Shown here one piece after another: positions 41,821 to 51,103 of a DNA stretch of 64,000 bases. How positions within the stretch are numbered: the stretch's first letter is position 1; every line of letters begins with the position of its first letter. The stretch comes from [Leptolyngbya] sp. JSC-1 (GTDB lineage: Bacteria; Cyanobacteriota; Cyanobacteriia; Elainellales; Elainellaceae). The DNA is taken from assembly GCA_000733415.1 (NCBI GenBank), contig KL662191.1, positions 3,624,867 to 3,688,866 of the forward strand. The letters run 5' to 3'. The notes below the pieces were generated by a model, which was not told the DNA's origin, did not search any database, and worked only from the letters and a program-made list of their open reading frames with translations. Both the position numbers and the translations under genes were made by a program.

Positions 41821-41995
41821 AAGTGTTCCTACCACTTAAGGACCAGCTCACCTGACTTCCTGGAATGAGCAGGAAGCAAGGCTGTGTTGATTGTACTGTG
41901 CAACGGCACTGTCTAGGCAGCCTCGTTTGATGCGTCTCTGAAGTCAGGCATGCGCCTTGAGCGATTTCTTGACTGAAATCAACACAAGCAAGGCT
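41821..41995. ncRNA. Possible structured RNA, identity unknown
   Basis: Several exact inverted repeats crowd into 175 bases. CCTGACTTC (41851-41859) pairs with GAAGTCAGG (41940-41948). TGTGTTGATT (41883-41892) pairs with AATCAACACA (41977-41986). CTTCCTG (41856-41862) with CAGGAAG (41870-41876), and GATTTC (41963-41968) with GAAATC (41975-41980), make local hairpins. The two long pairs interlock, and the local hairpins use overlapping bases, so a switch between folds or a pseudoknot is possible. I looked for signs of 6S RNA, tmRNA and RNase P RNA and could not confirm any. Strand is undecided. Confidence 0.3.
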
Positions 41996-42123
41996 ACACA
42001 ATATGACTACTGAATTTAACGAACTGCTAGATGCAGGCGATCATGCTAGCGTGCAAATCTGGATTATCTCTTTGGCCGAGACAAATACATGACGATGTTG
42101 ATCCGATAAGATCCGATCAGGAA

Positions 42124-42150
42124 GAGGAGTCAGGAGTCAGGAGTTAGGGT
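42124..42150. repeat. CAGGAGT heptamer repeats
   Basis: Three copies of a GAGTCAG-type heptamer, the last slightly changed. The reverse-complement array occurs 290 bp downstream at 42433-42465, so the two form a long inverted pair. Confidence 0.75.
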
Positions 42151-42432
42151 CGCAGACGAGAAGAGCGTTAGCACACTACCCTGCGGGAACGCAAGCGCAT
42201 GAGTGTACTTGCTTGACTAGTCCGTGCTTCGGCAACGGATGGGCGATGCCACAAACGAACACAAAAACTCCCAGGCTTAAGGCAAACTCTCTTGCCGTTC
42301 AGATGCTTTAGAGAACATGACTTTGAATAACTTCTGAATCAGTAAGGAGATAAGATTCAAAGTCCTAAACCTCTTCTGATTGCTGCATGAGCATGGTTCA
42401 GATTTGTCTTCATTCTGGCTCCTAGCTCCCGA

Positions 42433-42465
42433 CGCCTGACTCCTGACTCCTGACTCCTGACTCCC
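42433..42465. repeat. CTCCTGA heptamer repeats
   Basis: About four tandem CTGACTC heptamers, preceded by a degenerate copy, ending about 40 bp before the creatininase gene. They are the same unit as at 30445-30472. Confidence 0.8.
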
Positions 42466-42502
42466 CAACAACCTCTAACTTCATCGTCCCATTTACAACC
42501 CT

Positions 42503-43327
42503 ATGCACAGCTTTATTCCACCTCAGCGTTTCTTCCCCTACCTCACCTGGACCGACATTGATCAAATGCCCGACCGCGAGAATGTGGTGATTTTGCAGCC
42601 GGTGGGTGCGATTGAGCAGCATGGTCCTCATTTACCGCTGATTGTGGATGCGGCAATTAGTGTGGCTGTTTTAGGAAACGCCCTCGAACAATTAGAAGCC
42701 GACGTGCCGGCCTATGCGCTGCCGCCGCTCTACTATGGCAAATCCAACGAGCACTGGCACTTTCCGGGTACAATTACCCTAACTGCCGCCACCCTGACAG
42801 CAACACTGATGGAAGTAGGACAGAGCCTGTATCGGGCGGGATTTCGCAAGTTTGCTTTAGTAAATGGACATGGCGGCCAGCCGCAGATTATGGAGATTGT
42901 GGCGCGGGATTTGCATCAGCAGCACGAAGATTTGATGGTGTTTCCTTTATTTGTGTGGCGCGTGCCAAATGTGGCTGCTGAGTTACTGACAGAACAGGAG
43001 TTGGAGTTGGGCATTCACGCTGGCGATGCAGAAACCAGCCTGTTGCTGTCGATTTTGCCAGAGCAGGTCAACATGGCGGCGGCTGTGCGCGAATATCCGC
43101 AGGATTTACCCTCCCAAAGTTTACTCAGCATGGAAGGCCAGTTACCCTTTGCCTGGACCACCCGCGATCTGAGCCGCAGCGGGGTACTGGGCGATCCAAC
43201 TGTGGCCACCAAAGCCAAAGGCGATCAGATTCTGGCTTCTTTAGGAGCGAGTTGGGCACAGGTGATCCGCGATATTTACCAGTTTCAGCAACCCAAGGCG
43301 TGGAAGACTGCTCAGGTGTTGCAATGA
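42503..43327 (+). CDS. Creatininase family amidohydrolase
   Basis: This 274-residue enzyme has the family's metal-binding motifs in order: VGAIEQHGPHLPLIVDA (Glu, His and Asp ligands near residues 35-50), VNGHGGQPQI (near 119) and GIHAGDAETSLLL (near 168, with His, Asp and Glu). Family members hydrolyse small cyclic amides such as creatinine or formamide-type pterin intermediates. In cyanobacteria the substrate is not settled. The gene has no visible ribosome binding site and stands alone. Confidence 0.9.
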   Translation: MHSFIPPQRFFPYLTWTDIDQMPDRENVVILQPVGAIEQHGPHLPLIVDAAISVAVLGNALEQLEADVPAYALPPLYYGKSNEHWHFPGTITLTAATLTATLMEVGQSLYRAGFRKFALVNGHGGQPQIMEIVARDLHQQHEDLMVFPLFVWRVPNVAAELLTEQELELGIHAGDAETSLLLSILPEQVNMAAAVREYPQDLPSQSLLSMEGQLPFAWTTRDLSRSGVLGDPTVATKAKGDQILASLGASWAQVIRDIYQFQQPKAWKTAQVLQ

Positions 43328-43412
43328 AAAGTTGTAGTGCAGCTATCCAGTTTGTGAATCCAGTGGAGCCTGTTTTGCGTATATCAGAGAGTTAAGCGAG
43401 ATCGGGTAGCCC

Positions 43413-43459
43413 GCAGATGATCATGCAAATCCTTTTTAAAATCATGGCAGATGATCATG
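43413..43459. promoter_or_regulatory. Direct repeat upstream of the ECF sigma gene, possible operator
   Basis: GCAGATGATCATG is present at 43413-43425 and again, exactly, at 43447-43459, 34 bp apart (about three helical turns). Each copy contains the palindrome ATGATCAT. The second copy is 46 bases before the start of the sigma factor. Such spacing suits a dimeric regulator, but the binding protein is unknown. Confidence 0.45.
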
Positions 43460-43505
43460 AATTATCTGTTCCCCGCCCAATCTCGGAGCTGTTCTAGGAA
43501 AGCAC

Positions 43506-44102
43506 ATGAATCCAGATTCCTCTGCGCTTAGACCCACAGCCGCTTCAATCTCATCCGAATCATCTGACCTGGAATTGCTGACTGCTTTGGCAGCAGGGCA
43601 AGTGCATGCCCTCGGCATCCTCTATGACCGCTATGCCAAATTGGTCTACAGCCTTGCGTTCAAGATTCTGGAAAACTCTGAAGAGGCGGAGGACATTACT
43701 CAGGACGTGTTTCTGACGCTTTGGCGGCGCAACACCTACAATCCCAGCCGCGGATCGTTAAGTAGCTTCCTCACCACCATGACCCGCTCTCGCGCCATTG
43801 ACAAACTGCGGTCTAAAGGTGCTCGACTGCGGGTAATTCAGCGGCTGCAAGGCATTGTCCGCACCGAACCTAGCTCCACTACGCCCCTAGAGCAGGCATC
43901 CGTCGGAGAGCGCGCCCAGTTGATTCGGGATGCCCTAGCCCAACTTTCAGAAACCGAACGTCAAGTGCTGGAAATTGCCTACTACGAAGGGCTGAGCCAG
44001 TCGGAAATCGCCAAGCGGCTGAACATTCCCCTGGGAACTGTCAAAACCCGCTCTCGGCAAGGATTACTCAAACTTCGACAAACTTTACAAGACTATATCT
44101 AA
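43506..44102 (+). CDS. ECF-type RNA polymerase sigma factor
   Basis: AGGAAAGCAC precedes the ATG. The 198-residue protein has region 2 (LYDRYAKLVYSLAFKIL with ENSEEAEDITQDVFLTLWRR, the core- and -10-binding helix) and region 4 (LAQLSETERQVLEIAYYEGLSQSEIAKRLNIPLGTVKTRSRQGLLKLR, a helix-turn-helix for the -35 element). Regions 1 and 3 are absent, which defines the ECF group. An anti-sigma gene with an RskA-type C-terminal domain follows 10 bp later, so the pair is regulated together. Confidence 0.93.
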   Translation: MNPDSSALRPTAASISSESSDLELLTALAAGQVHALGILYDRYAKLVYSLAFKILENSEEAEDITQDVFLTLWRRNTYNPSRGSLSSFLTTMTRSRAIDKLRSKGARLRVIQRLQGIVRTEPSSTTPLEQASVGERAQLIRDALAQLSETERQVLEIAYYEGLSQSEIAKRLNIPLGTVKTRSRQGLLKLRQTLQDYI

Positions 44103-44112
44103 CGTCTGTGCT

Positions 44113-44901
44113 ATGACCCGTTCTGCGCGACCCGACAATTGGCAAGACTTAATTGCAGGCTACGCGCTTGGCAACCTCAGTCCAGAGGAAGCTGAGGCGT
44201 TGCAGCAGTTGTTGTCTGAGCATCCCGAATTGACCGAGGAGGTCAATCGCCTTCAGGAGGTATTGGCTTTGATTCCCTACGATGTACCGGAACATGACCC
44301 CCCCGCTCATTTACGGGAGGCAATTCTGGCCGCTGCTCAAGCCGACGAACCACTGCCGCGCCTGTTTGACCCCACCCATGCTGGACTGCGACCAGACAAA
44401 TCAGAGCCTCCCCAGCCGATCAAACCCCGCCCTGCTATCCACTGGTGGGGACTAGGTGGAGCCGTTGCCGCGGCGGCCTTGCTGGCTCTGGGATTAGAAA
44501 ACCAGCGTTTGCGTCAAGAAGTCGAAACCAATCGTCCGATTGTTGCAGCTCTGCAACAGCCCGATGCTCGCATCTATGCCCTGGAAGGAACAGAAAACGC
44601 AGTCGGAGCCTCTGGCAGCATCGTGATTACTCCCCAACAGCAGCAGGTGCTCGTCGTGGCGCAAAATCTCCCACAACTGCCGCAAGGACAAGCCTATCGC
44701 CTCTGGGCCATGCCCAAAAATTCCAAAAATCCTGCCTACTGCGGCCAGTTCAACACAGGGACCAACGGCACAGTCTCAACTCTCTGGTCCATCTCGGAAG
44801 CTCGATGCCAAACGGCTCCCAGTCAGCTCCTAATCACTGCCGAATCGGCCACGGCTCCACCTGTACCGCAGGGCGAGTTGGTGATGAAGAGTCGAGGGTA
44901 G
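44113..44901 (+). CDS. RskA-type anti-sigma factor
   Basis: This 262-residue membrane protein starts 10 bp after the sigma gene. Residues 10-90 are a helical anti-sigma domain (DLIAGYALGNLSPEEAEALQQLL and a LREAILAA end), without the zinc-binding His/Cys pattern. One membrane helix follows (WWGLGGAVAAAALLALGL, about 116-133). The outer domain matches RskA: LVVAQNLPQLPQGQAYRLWAM, then two cysteines (AYCGQF, RCQTAP). The usual mechanism is release of the sigma factor after a stress signal is sensed outside. Confidence 0.9.
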   Translation: MTRSARPDNWQDLIAGYALGNLSPEEAEALQQLLSEHPELTEEVNRLQEVLALIPYDVPEHDPPAHLREAILAAAQADEPLPRLFDPTHAGLRPDKSEPPQPIKPRPAIHWWGLGGAVAAAALLALGLENQRLRQEVETNRPIVAALQQPDARIYALEGTENAVGASGSIVITPQQQQVLVVAQNLPQLPQGQAYRLWAMPKNSKNPAYCGQFNTGTNGTVSTLWSISEARCQTAPSQLLITAESATAPPVPQGELVMKSRG

Positions 44902-44905
44902 AGAA

Positions 44906-46678
44906 TCAGGACTTGCGGGTCACCCATCGCCAAATCCGAGCAATCCATTTCTCGATCCAAGCCATGCCTTTGTCGCTCCATTCCAGCAGGCGCTCTAGGG
45001 GATGCTTGACATAGCCAACAACCTCAGCCTCAGCCTCAATCCAGCTTGGCGGCATCATAGCGGCTTCTTCTTCGTTGGCTGTATCCAGCGAGGACAAAGG
45101 TGGCTGGAGGGGATGGCGTGCCCAGGCAGACGCTGGAGCCTGATGCAGGTCGGAGTCCCATTCCTCGGCAGATGGCGCTGGCAAATTAGTTGAGGACGAT
45201 TGCACTAGCGCTGTATTGTTGGGGGACTTGGATTGACTTAAATTTGCCAATCTAGATTTGACCGCTTTTTCTAGCGCAGCGGTATCGATCAGTTCCCAAT
45301 TGGTCTGATCAACCGGGCGGAGGGCTGAGCTCTGTGGCAAAATTCGGCGCAGCGAATGTTTGAGCCAGTTGCGGTTGTTGTTGATTATGGGATCACTTGC
45401 GGCAGCATTACTGGTTGGGGCAGGCGGAGTGATGGTACGAGTGCCCTGAGCGGCATTGGGCAGCTCAAACAGATCGTCCATCGTCAACCAGGGAGGGGCC
45501 GTGGTCTGGGTTGGCAGGGCTGGTGGCTGTTCTCTCAGGCCGGGAAGTTGACTCAGCCAGTGGTCGATCAGGGCGAACCAATCGTTTGCCAGATCTTTGG
45601 GCAGAGCGGAGATGGAATCGGCCGGCTGTCCAAGCGGCGCAGGGGTGAACTCAGCGGGTTGAAGCTGTCCCCCGTTGCGTTGGAAGCTGGTCTGTTTGAA
45701 GGCATCGAGTCCGGCGGAGAGTCCGGCAATCAGCAGAGCGCTGGCGGTTTCTCCGGCCCGTTCTAGCCAGTCATAAAACTGAGCTTCGACGGCGACCCAA
45801 GCGGGCTGGGCCGATTTCATCCCTGCACCAACCGAACTGCTTGGCAACAAGAGGCCACCTGTTTCATAGACAAGACGCGACTCCTGAAACAAATTCAGAG
45901 CTACCGCTACCGAACCCCGCTGCATCCAAGCCATGATTGCCTGCAACAAACGAATCGGCGGTAGGGCATTGGGTTGGACCTTAGCCAGCGGTAAATAGTT
46001 GGATAGGAGCGGCGGCTGGGAGGGGGTGGTGAGTCGTCGCCGTCGCCAATAGCTGGCTAGCTCCCAGACCATGCGGCGCGTTAATTCGGCCTGCTGATCG
46101 CTAGTCAGGATATCTAAAATCTGGTTGCGCGTCGTCACGAGAACCAGACTGCCGGTTTCCAATAGGGAGGCAATCCCCTGAATTCGGACTGCCGATACAT
46201 CCGGTACCGAAGCAGCGCTCGCATCAATCGCAACGGCGGCTGAGCTAACTGGCTTCATCTGAATCGTCGTGGGCTGATCGGGATGCTGCCGCGCATAGAG
46301 GGCCAGCTCCCGCTCCAGATTCGACTCGGATTCCGCCGGAAGCAACAGAATGTCTTGACTGCCGGGTAAATTCACCTGCACCGAAGTTAGGGAAGCCAAG
46401 GTCTTGCGGATCGGGGTATCGGCAGATAGGGAACCCGATGACCCAATCGCCTGGGTTGCGGCCCGCAGGCGTGGTACGGTTTGACGAGCGGCCTGCTGAA
46501 GCTGTCTACCAATCAATCGTGTCGTCTGAAATCCCAGATAGATTGGGTACAGCAAAATTTGCACACCCCAGACCGTTGCCACCTTTAAGTGTCGCCAAGT
46601 TTGTGCTGTTTGCGTTTGCAGCCGCAGCGATTGCCGCAGCAGAAAATTAAAAACTTTGCTTTGGTAGTGTCCGGACAT
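44906..46678 (-). CDS. Large protein of unknown function
   Basis: The ATG at 46678 gives MSGHYQSKVFNFLLRQ and about 590 residues; a longer frame begins at 46720. A basic N-terminus and one hydrophobic segment (TVWGVQILLYPIYLGF, near residue 38-53) suggest membrane association. A middle domain of about 250 residues has segments such as IQGIASLLETGSLVLVTTRN and MAWMQRGSVAVALNLFQ. A long low-complexity part follows, and the end carries GYVKHPLERLLEWSDKGMAWIEKWI. I recall cyanobacterial proteins with this pattern but no known function. It converges with the anti-sigma gene, four bases apart. Confidence 0.65.
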   Translation of the reverse strand: MSGHYQSKVFNFLLRQSLRLQTQTAQTWRHLKVATVWGVQILLYPIYLGFQTTRLIGRQLQQAARQTVPRLRAATQAIGSSGSLSADTPIRKTLASLTSVQVNLPGSQDILLLPAESESNLERELALYARQHPDQPTTIQMKPVSSAAVAIDASAASVPDVSAVRIQGIASLLETGSLVLVTTRNQILDILTSDQQAELTRRMVWELASYWRRRRLTTPSQPPLLSNYLPLAKVQPNALPPIRLLQAIMAWMQRGSVAVALNLFQESRLVYETGGLLLPSSSVGAGMKSAQPAWVAVEAQFYDWLERAGETASALLIAGLSAGLDAFKQTSFQRNGGQLQPAEFTPAPLGQPADSISALPKDLANDWFALIDHWLSQLPGLREQPPALPTQTTAPPWLTMDDLFELPNAAQGTRTITPPAPTSNAAASDPIINNNRNWLKHSLRRILPQSSALRPVDQTNWELIDTAALEKAVKSRLANLSQSKSPNNTALVQSSSTNLPAPSAEEWDSDLHQAPASAWARHPLQPPLSSLDTANEEEAAMMPPSWIEAEAEVVGYVKHPLERLLEWSDKGMAWIEKWIARIWRWVTRKS

Positions 46679-46844
46679 GGTTGACACCGAGAAACGAGAG
46701 CAGCCAGGCTGGAGTAGCAATTGAGGCGAACCAGGGGGAGCAACCCGGTGGCAGAACTGTTAGCCAATCATTAGACTTAGTTTTCCAGTACCCGTTTTTC
46801 AACCCTAGTTTTCCAGCAGCACTGCCCTGATCTTAACCGGAAAT

Positions 46845-49800
46845 ATGACCTACTCAGCCATTCCTTCTGCTGTGCAGAATTCCGCGACCAATAGCCAAAT
46901 TACCGACACGATTCGTCGATTGCGGCAACTCAACCAGCGCGATGTTCAGGTCAACTGGCGCAGCCACTCTGGCGATCTGTCCTTGGCACAAGCGCTATCG
47001 GCTTGGCAAACCTGGGCGCAGGTGGCTCCGACGGCAAACAATCAGATTACCTGGCCGAAGGGACGGCGGGTGCTGTGGCTGGGGCAACGGATCGGGGTGC
47101 CGCACAATTTGCAGGGCTATTATCTCCAGGGGCTAAGCTTGCGGCTGGCCTTGCTGTGGTGGGCAGAGCGGGCACAGATCTATGTCAACGGCAAACTGGT
47201 GCAGGAGGGCGATCTGTTCGATAGCTCCACCCGAATTCTGCTGAGTCGAGCCGTCAAAATCGGGGATACGGTAGATGTGTTGCTGCGGCTGGAAAGTCCC
47301 GGTCATGACAATGGAGCCTTGGTGCGGGCCACCTGCCTCTATGAGCTGGCCTCGCAGGCCGTCAATCCCACCGCCGAACCCGCCTTTGTCGCTGACGAAC
47401 TGGCCGTTTTACAGGAATTCCTCAATGCCTTCGCGCCGGAAAAACTAGCGAATCTGGCCGCGGCTCTGGTCCAACTGCCCTGGTCTGTTTTAAGCGTCAC
47501 CGACCGTCAGAGTTTTGATGCTGGGCTGGCAAAACTGCGCGAACAGCTCAAACCCCTCAGCGATCTAGTCAAACAGCGGCGATTGCAGCTCGTAGGCCAT
47601 GCTCACCTGGATATGGCATGGTTGTGGCCGGTGAACGAGACCTGGCAGGTGGCGGAAAACACCTTTCGGTCGGTGCTCAACTTGCAGCAAGACTTCCCCG
47701 AACTCATCTTTTGTCATACAACTCCAGCTCTCTACGCTTGGCTAGAGCAGAACCGCCCCGCTCTGTTTGCCGCGATTCAGGCCAAGGTGAAAGCCGGTAC
47801 CTGGGATGTTTCCATAGCACCCATGTGGATCGAGCCAGAACTGAATATTGCCAACGGCGAATCGATTGCTCGCCAGCTCCTCTACGGCCAGCGTTACCTC
47901 CAGCAGAAATTCGGTCAACAGGGCACCATTGCTTGGCTGCCTGATACCTTTGGCTTCAACTGGCAACTGCCCCAACTCCTCCAACAGGGCGGTGTGGACT
48001 CCTTTGTCACCCAAAAGCTGCGCTGGAACGATACCACCCAGTTTCCCTACCAACTCCACCAGTGGCAATCGCCTGACGGCACTCAGGTACTCAGCCTCCA
48101 TTCCGCTCCCATCGGCGAAGGCATCGACCCAGTCAAAATGGCCCGCTATAGCTGCTTCTGGGAACAACAAACCGGCCTCTCCACGGCCCTCTGGCTGCTT
48201 GGCGTTGGCGATCACGGCGGTGGCCCCACCCGCGACATGCTAGAACTGACCCGCCGCTGGCAGCAATCCCCCTTCTTCCCCCAACTCGAATTCACCACCG
48301 CCCAAGCCTATCTCAACACTCTGCGCCAACAAACCGCTCCTGCCTCGTCCCCCACCCGCCCCCTGCCCGTCTGGAACTCCGAACTCTACCTAGAGCTTCA
48401 TCGCGGCTGCTACATCAACCATGCCGACCAAAAGCGCTTCAACCGCCGCTGCGAAGACACGCTACACGAAGCAGAGCTGTTTGCCTCTCTGAGCATGCTG
48501 CTGACAGGGGCTGCTTATCCCAAAGCCGAGCTAGAGGCCGCTTGGAAAAAAGTTTTGTTTAACCACTTTCACGATATTCTGCCCGGTACATCCATTCCGC
48601 AAGTGTTTGTCGATGCCAATCGAGACTGGCAGGCGGCCCTAGATACCGGATGGAATGTTCGGCAACAGGCGATGCAGGCCATTGCAGCCCAGATCAACCC
48701 CTCAGCTCCACCCCATCCGCAGGCCCGCTTAGTTGTGGTGTTTAACCCACTGAGCTGGACTCGCTCCGAACTCGTGACGGTTTCGATGCAGCAAACCCAG
48801 GATGAGCGCGCCTGTTTCTGGCAAATTTGGAACCTGAACGGACGGGAAATCCCCTCCCAGCCCCACTGTTGGCGAGAAGGCAGCCAAACCTACTGTCAAA
48901 TTTTCTTTCAGGCAGAAGCTGTGCCAGCGATCGGCTACCGCTGCTTCTGGGTGCTGCCCCGCAGTACGGGCAATCCGGTGCCGCCGGTAAACAATACCAA
49001 CTTCGTCCTGGAAAACGATCGGTTGCGCGTCGCGGTGGATCGAGCTACGGGCAACCTGTCCCAGCTCTTTGATAAAACCTACCAACGCGATTTGCTCAGC
49101 CGAGGCGGCAACGAGCTGCAAGCCTTCCGCGATCAGGGCCAATACTGGGATGCCTGGGATATTGCTCCCAACTACGCCCAATATCCGCTGCCGCCAGCTC
49201 AATTGCAGCAAATTGTCTACGCAGATCAGGGCAGTCTCACCACCCGAATCCAGGTGATTCGTCGCATCGGTCGCTCCACCTTCACTCAGGTTTACATCCT
49301 GGACAAAGGCTCGTCTGTACTCAAGATCAACACCCAGGTCGATTGGCAGGAACGCCATGTCCTGGTCAAAGCAGCGTTTCCGTTCAACATGAATGCGGCT
49401 CGTGCCACCTACGAGATTCCCTGCGGGGTAATCCAGCGGACCACCCGACCCCAAACCCCGGCGGAACGAGCCAAATGGGAAGTGCCCGCCCTGCGCTGGG
49501 CTGACCTCAGCGATACCGCCAGCAGCGACTCCTACGGCGTCAGCATTTTAAGCGACTGCAAACATGGCTACGACGCCACCCCCAACCAGCTCAGACTATC
49601 CCTCCTGCGCGGCTCCCAGTGGCCCGACCCCAACTCCGATCTGGGTCAGCACCAGTTCACCTATGCCGTTTACCCCCACGACCGCGACTGGAAAACCGCC
49701 CAAACTGTGCGACGCGGCTATGAGCTGAATCAGCCGTTGCGGGTACTGGTAGTAGCACCCAACTCCCTACAGCGCCGGGGCGGAATCACCCTGCCGCCCA

Positions 49801-50063
49801 TCGGCGACTTCTTGTCGCTGCCCAGCAATTTCCTGCTTTCGGCCTTCAAGCCAGCAGAGGACAATCCCAATCACTTGATTCTGCGCGGCTACGAAGCGCA
49901 CGGCATGACCACCACCCTCAACTGGCAGAATGGTTTGGGCGCAACCCTGCGACAAGTGATCAACCCTAACGGCACGCGAGTTGATCTGCTAGAGCAACCG
50001 ACTTCAGCTTCTGGTCCGATTAACCCCTGGCAAATCGCCACCTACCGATTCGAGCGAATTTAG
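46845..50063 (+). CDS. Alpha-mannosidase, GH38
   Basis: This 1072-residue enzyme has the GH38 core: VGHAHLDMAWLWPVNET (His and Asp zinc ligands, near residue 250), PMWIEPELNIANGE and WLPDTFGFN with the nucleophile Asp367. GVGDHGGGPTRDML supplies another zinc His, and the linker helix begins at LYLELHRGCY with the conserved H-R-G. The C-terminal half is the beta-sandwich region usual in the family. There is no signal peptide, so it probably trims mannose-containing glycans inside the cell. It is longer than many bacterial members because of an N-terminal beta domain. It stands alone. Confidence 0.93.
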   Translation: MTYSAIPSAVQNSATNSQITDTIRRLRQLNQRDVQVNWRSHSGDLSLAQALSAWQTWAQVAPTANNQITWPKGRRVLWLGQRIGVPHNLQGYYLQGLSLRLALLWWAERAQIYVNGKLVQEGDLFDSSTRILLSRAVKIGDTVDVLLRLESPGHDNGALVRATCLYELASQAVNPTAEPAFVADELAVLQEFLNAFAPEKLANLAAALVQLPWSVLSVTDRQSFDAGLAKLREQLKPLSDLVKQRRLQLVGHAHLDMAWLWPVNETWQVAENTFRSVLNLQQDFPELIFCHTTPALYAWLEQNRPALFAAIQAKVKAGTWDVSIAPMWIEPELNIANGESIARQLLYGQRYLQQKFGQQGTIAWLPDTFGFNWQLPQLLQQGGVDSFVTQKLRWNDTTQFPYQLHQWQSPDGTQVLSLHSAPIGEGIDPVKMARYSCFWEQQTGLSTALWLLGVGDHGGGPTRDMLELTRRWQQSPFFPQLEFTTAQAYLNTLRQQTAPASSPTRPLPVWNSELYLELHRGCYINHADQKRFNRRCEDTLHEAELFASLSMLLTGAAYPKAELEAAWKKVLFNHFHDILPGTSIPQVFVDANRDWQAALDTGWNVRQQAMQAIAAQINPSAPPHPQARLVVVFNPLSWTRSELVTVSMQQTQDERACFWQIWNLNGREIPSQPHCWREGSQTYCQIFFQAEAVPAIGYRCFWVLPRSTGNPVPPVNNTNFVLENDRLRVAVDRATGNLSQLFDKTYQRDLLSRGGNELQAFRDQGQYWDAWDIAPNYAQYPLPPAQLQQIVYADQGSLTTRIQVIRRIGRSTFTQVYILDKGSSVLKINTQVDWQERHVLVKAAFPFNMNAARATYEIPCGVIQRTTRPQTPAERAKWEVPALRWADLSDTASSDSYGVSILSDCKHGYDATPNQLRLSLLRGSQWPDPNSDLGQHQFTYAVYPHDRDWKTAQTVRRGYELNQPLRVLVVAPNSLQRRGGITLPPIGDFLSLPSNFLLSAFKPAEDNPNHLILRGYEAHGMTTTLNWQNGLGATLRQVINPNGTRVDLLEQPTSASGPINPWQIATYRFERI

Positions 50064-50111
50064 GGTGATGGATTTGATAGCAACAATATGACAGCAATAG
50101 GGCAACAATAC

Positions 50112-50132
50112 AGGCGACCCAATGGATCGCCT
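50112..50132. terminator. Hairpin between convergent genes
   Basis: AGGCGA at 50112-50117 and TCGCCT at 50127-50132 form a perfect 6-bp stem with a 9-base loop between the mannosidase and ADO stops. The T tract is poor, so this is a candidate only. Confidence 0.35.
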
Positions 50133-50164
50133 TCTAAACATTCTATAGATCTGAATCAAACCAT

Positions 50165-50860
50165 TTAAGCAGCAGCCAGTCCGTGGGCCGACATCCGCAT
50201 GATGTCACGCGGACCAAAGCCGATATTGCTCAGGGCTTCACCGTAGCTGATCATAAAGTCCTCTACTAGAGCCTCTTTCTCCATACCCAGGACGCGGGCA
50301 TCGGTCTCTACCTGGTTGAGCATCCGCCAAACAATCGGCAGGTTTTGACGGTTGGCTTCTTCTAGCTCGGCCTTAGAAGACTCAAAGTTAGCCTTTAACC
50401 ACTCTTCGCCAAAATTCAGGTGCAAATACTCGTCTTTGACCACCCCTTCCGTGATCTTGCGCGCGAAGTCATCGGCAACTGGAATGTAGATGTTGTAGGC
50501 CGAGATCGCGAAGCACTCAATAATCAACGACTGAATCAACAAACAGGTGACAATTCGGCCCTCAGCGGCGGCAATTTGGAAATTTTGGTGCAGCTCCGCA
50601 AAAAACTGCTTGGCAAACTCCATATCGGGAGTTACTTGAAGATTGCGTCCACAGGCTTGAAACCCTTTCATGTGGCGGCTTTCCATTTTTGCTAAGCCAA
50701 GCAGATCATCTTTTGATTCTGGCAGTAGCTCAGCGAGCCGTTGATAATTGGCGTTGGCTTCCAACTCGCCTTCAATCACAATGGCATTGATGCGGCTGTA
50801 GGCGTCTTTGTAAGTTTCGCTATGAAAATCAATGTCAGGGCTGATCTCAAGCTGCTGCAT
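50165..50860 (-). CDS. ado: Aldehyde-deformylating oxygenase (alkane synthesis)
   Basis: This 231-residue protein is the ferritin-like di-iron enzyme that converts fatty aldehydes to alkanes and formate. The iron ligands are visible: Glu in VIEGELEANANYQRL, the E-x-x-H of KMESRHMKG, Glu in QSLIIECFAISAYN and the E-x-x-H of VKDEYLHLNFGEEW. The length is normal. In most cyanobacteria the acyl-ACP reductase gene (aar) lies directly downstream. Here the downstream neighbour is the convergent mannosidase gene and no aar is in the window. The start is supported by normal N-terminal similarity. Confidence 0.97.
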   Translation of the reverse strand: MQQLEISPDIDFHSETYKDAYSRINAIVIEGELEANANYQRLAELLPESKDDLLGLAKMESRHMKGFQACGRNLQVTPDMEFAKQFFAELHQNFQIAAAEGRIVTCLLIQSLIIECFAISAYNIYIPVADDFARKITEGVVKDEYLHLNFGEEWLKANFESSKAELEEANRQNLPIVWRMLNQVETDARVLGMEKEALVEDFMISYGEALSNIGFGPRDIMRMSAHGLAAA

Positions 50861-51103
50861 AAAGTCCCTCGTTTCTTCGGTAGAAATGTGCCGATTTCTA
50901 TGGATACTATCAACTTAGTTAAAGCATTCAAACTAGGCGTCTGGGTTCAAATACTTAGATGATTCCAGATTACACCTTACCGGGTCAAAACAAATATTCA
51001 CAAGCCTGTCCTGTCCATCGAATCAAACTCTAGTTAATGAAGCGACCCATAAGCTTCAATGATGAATTAAGCCCTACCCGTTCGGATCTCTAGAAAGACA
51101 GAG

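Larger units (their letters stand above)
41327..42502. other. Long intergenic region with a self-complementary segment
   Basis: This is the longest gap in the window. No open frame with a start and family resemblance is seen. The segment 41821-41995 has strong inverted repeats and is listed separately. Heptamer repeats in opposite orientations lie at 42124-42150 and 42433-42465. Confidence 0.6.

Noticed and set aside
41821..41995. 6S RNA, tmRNA or RNase P RNA
   Set aside because: None of the conserved core segments of these RNAs was found, so I left it as an unnamed structured segment.
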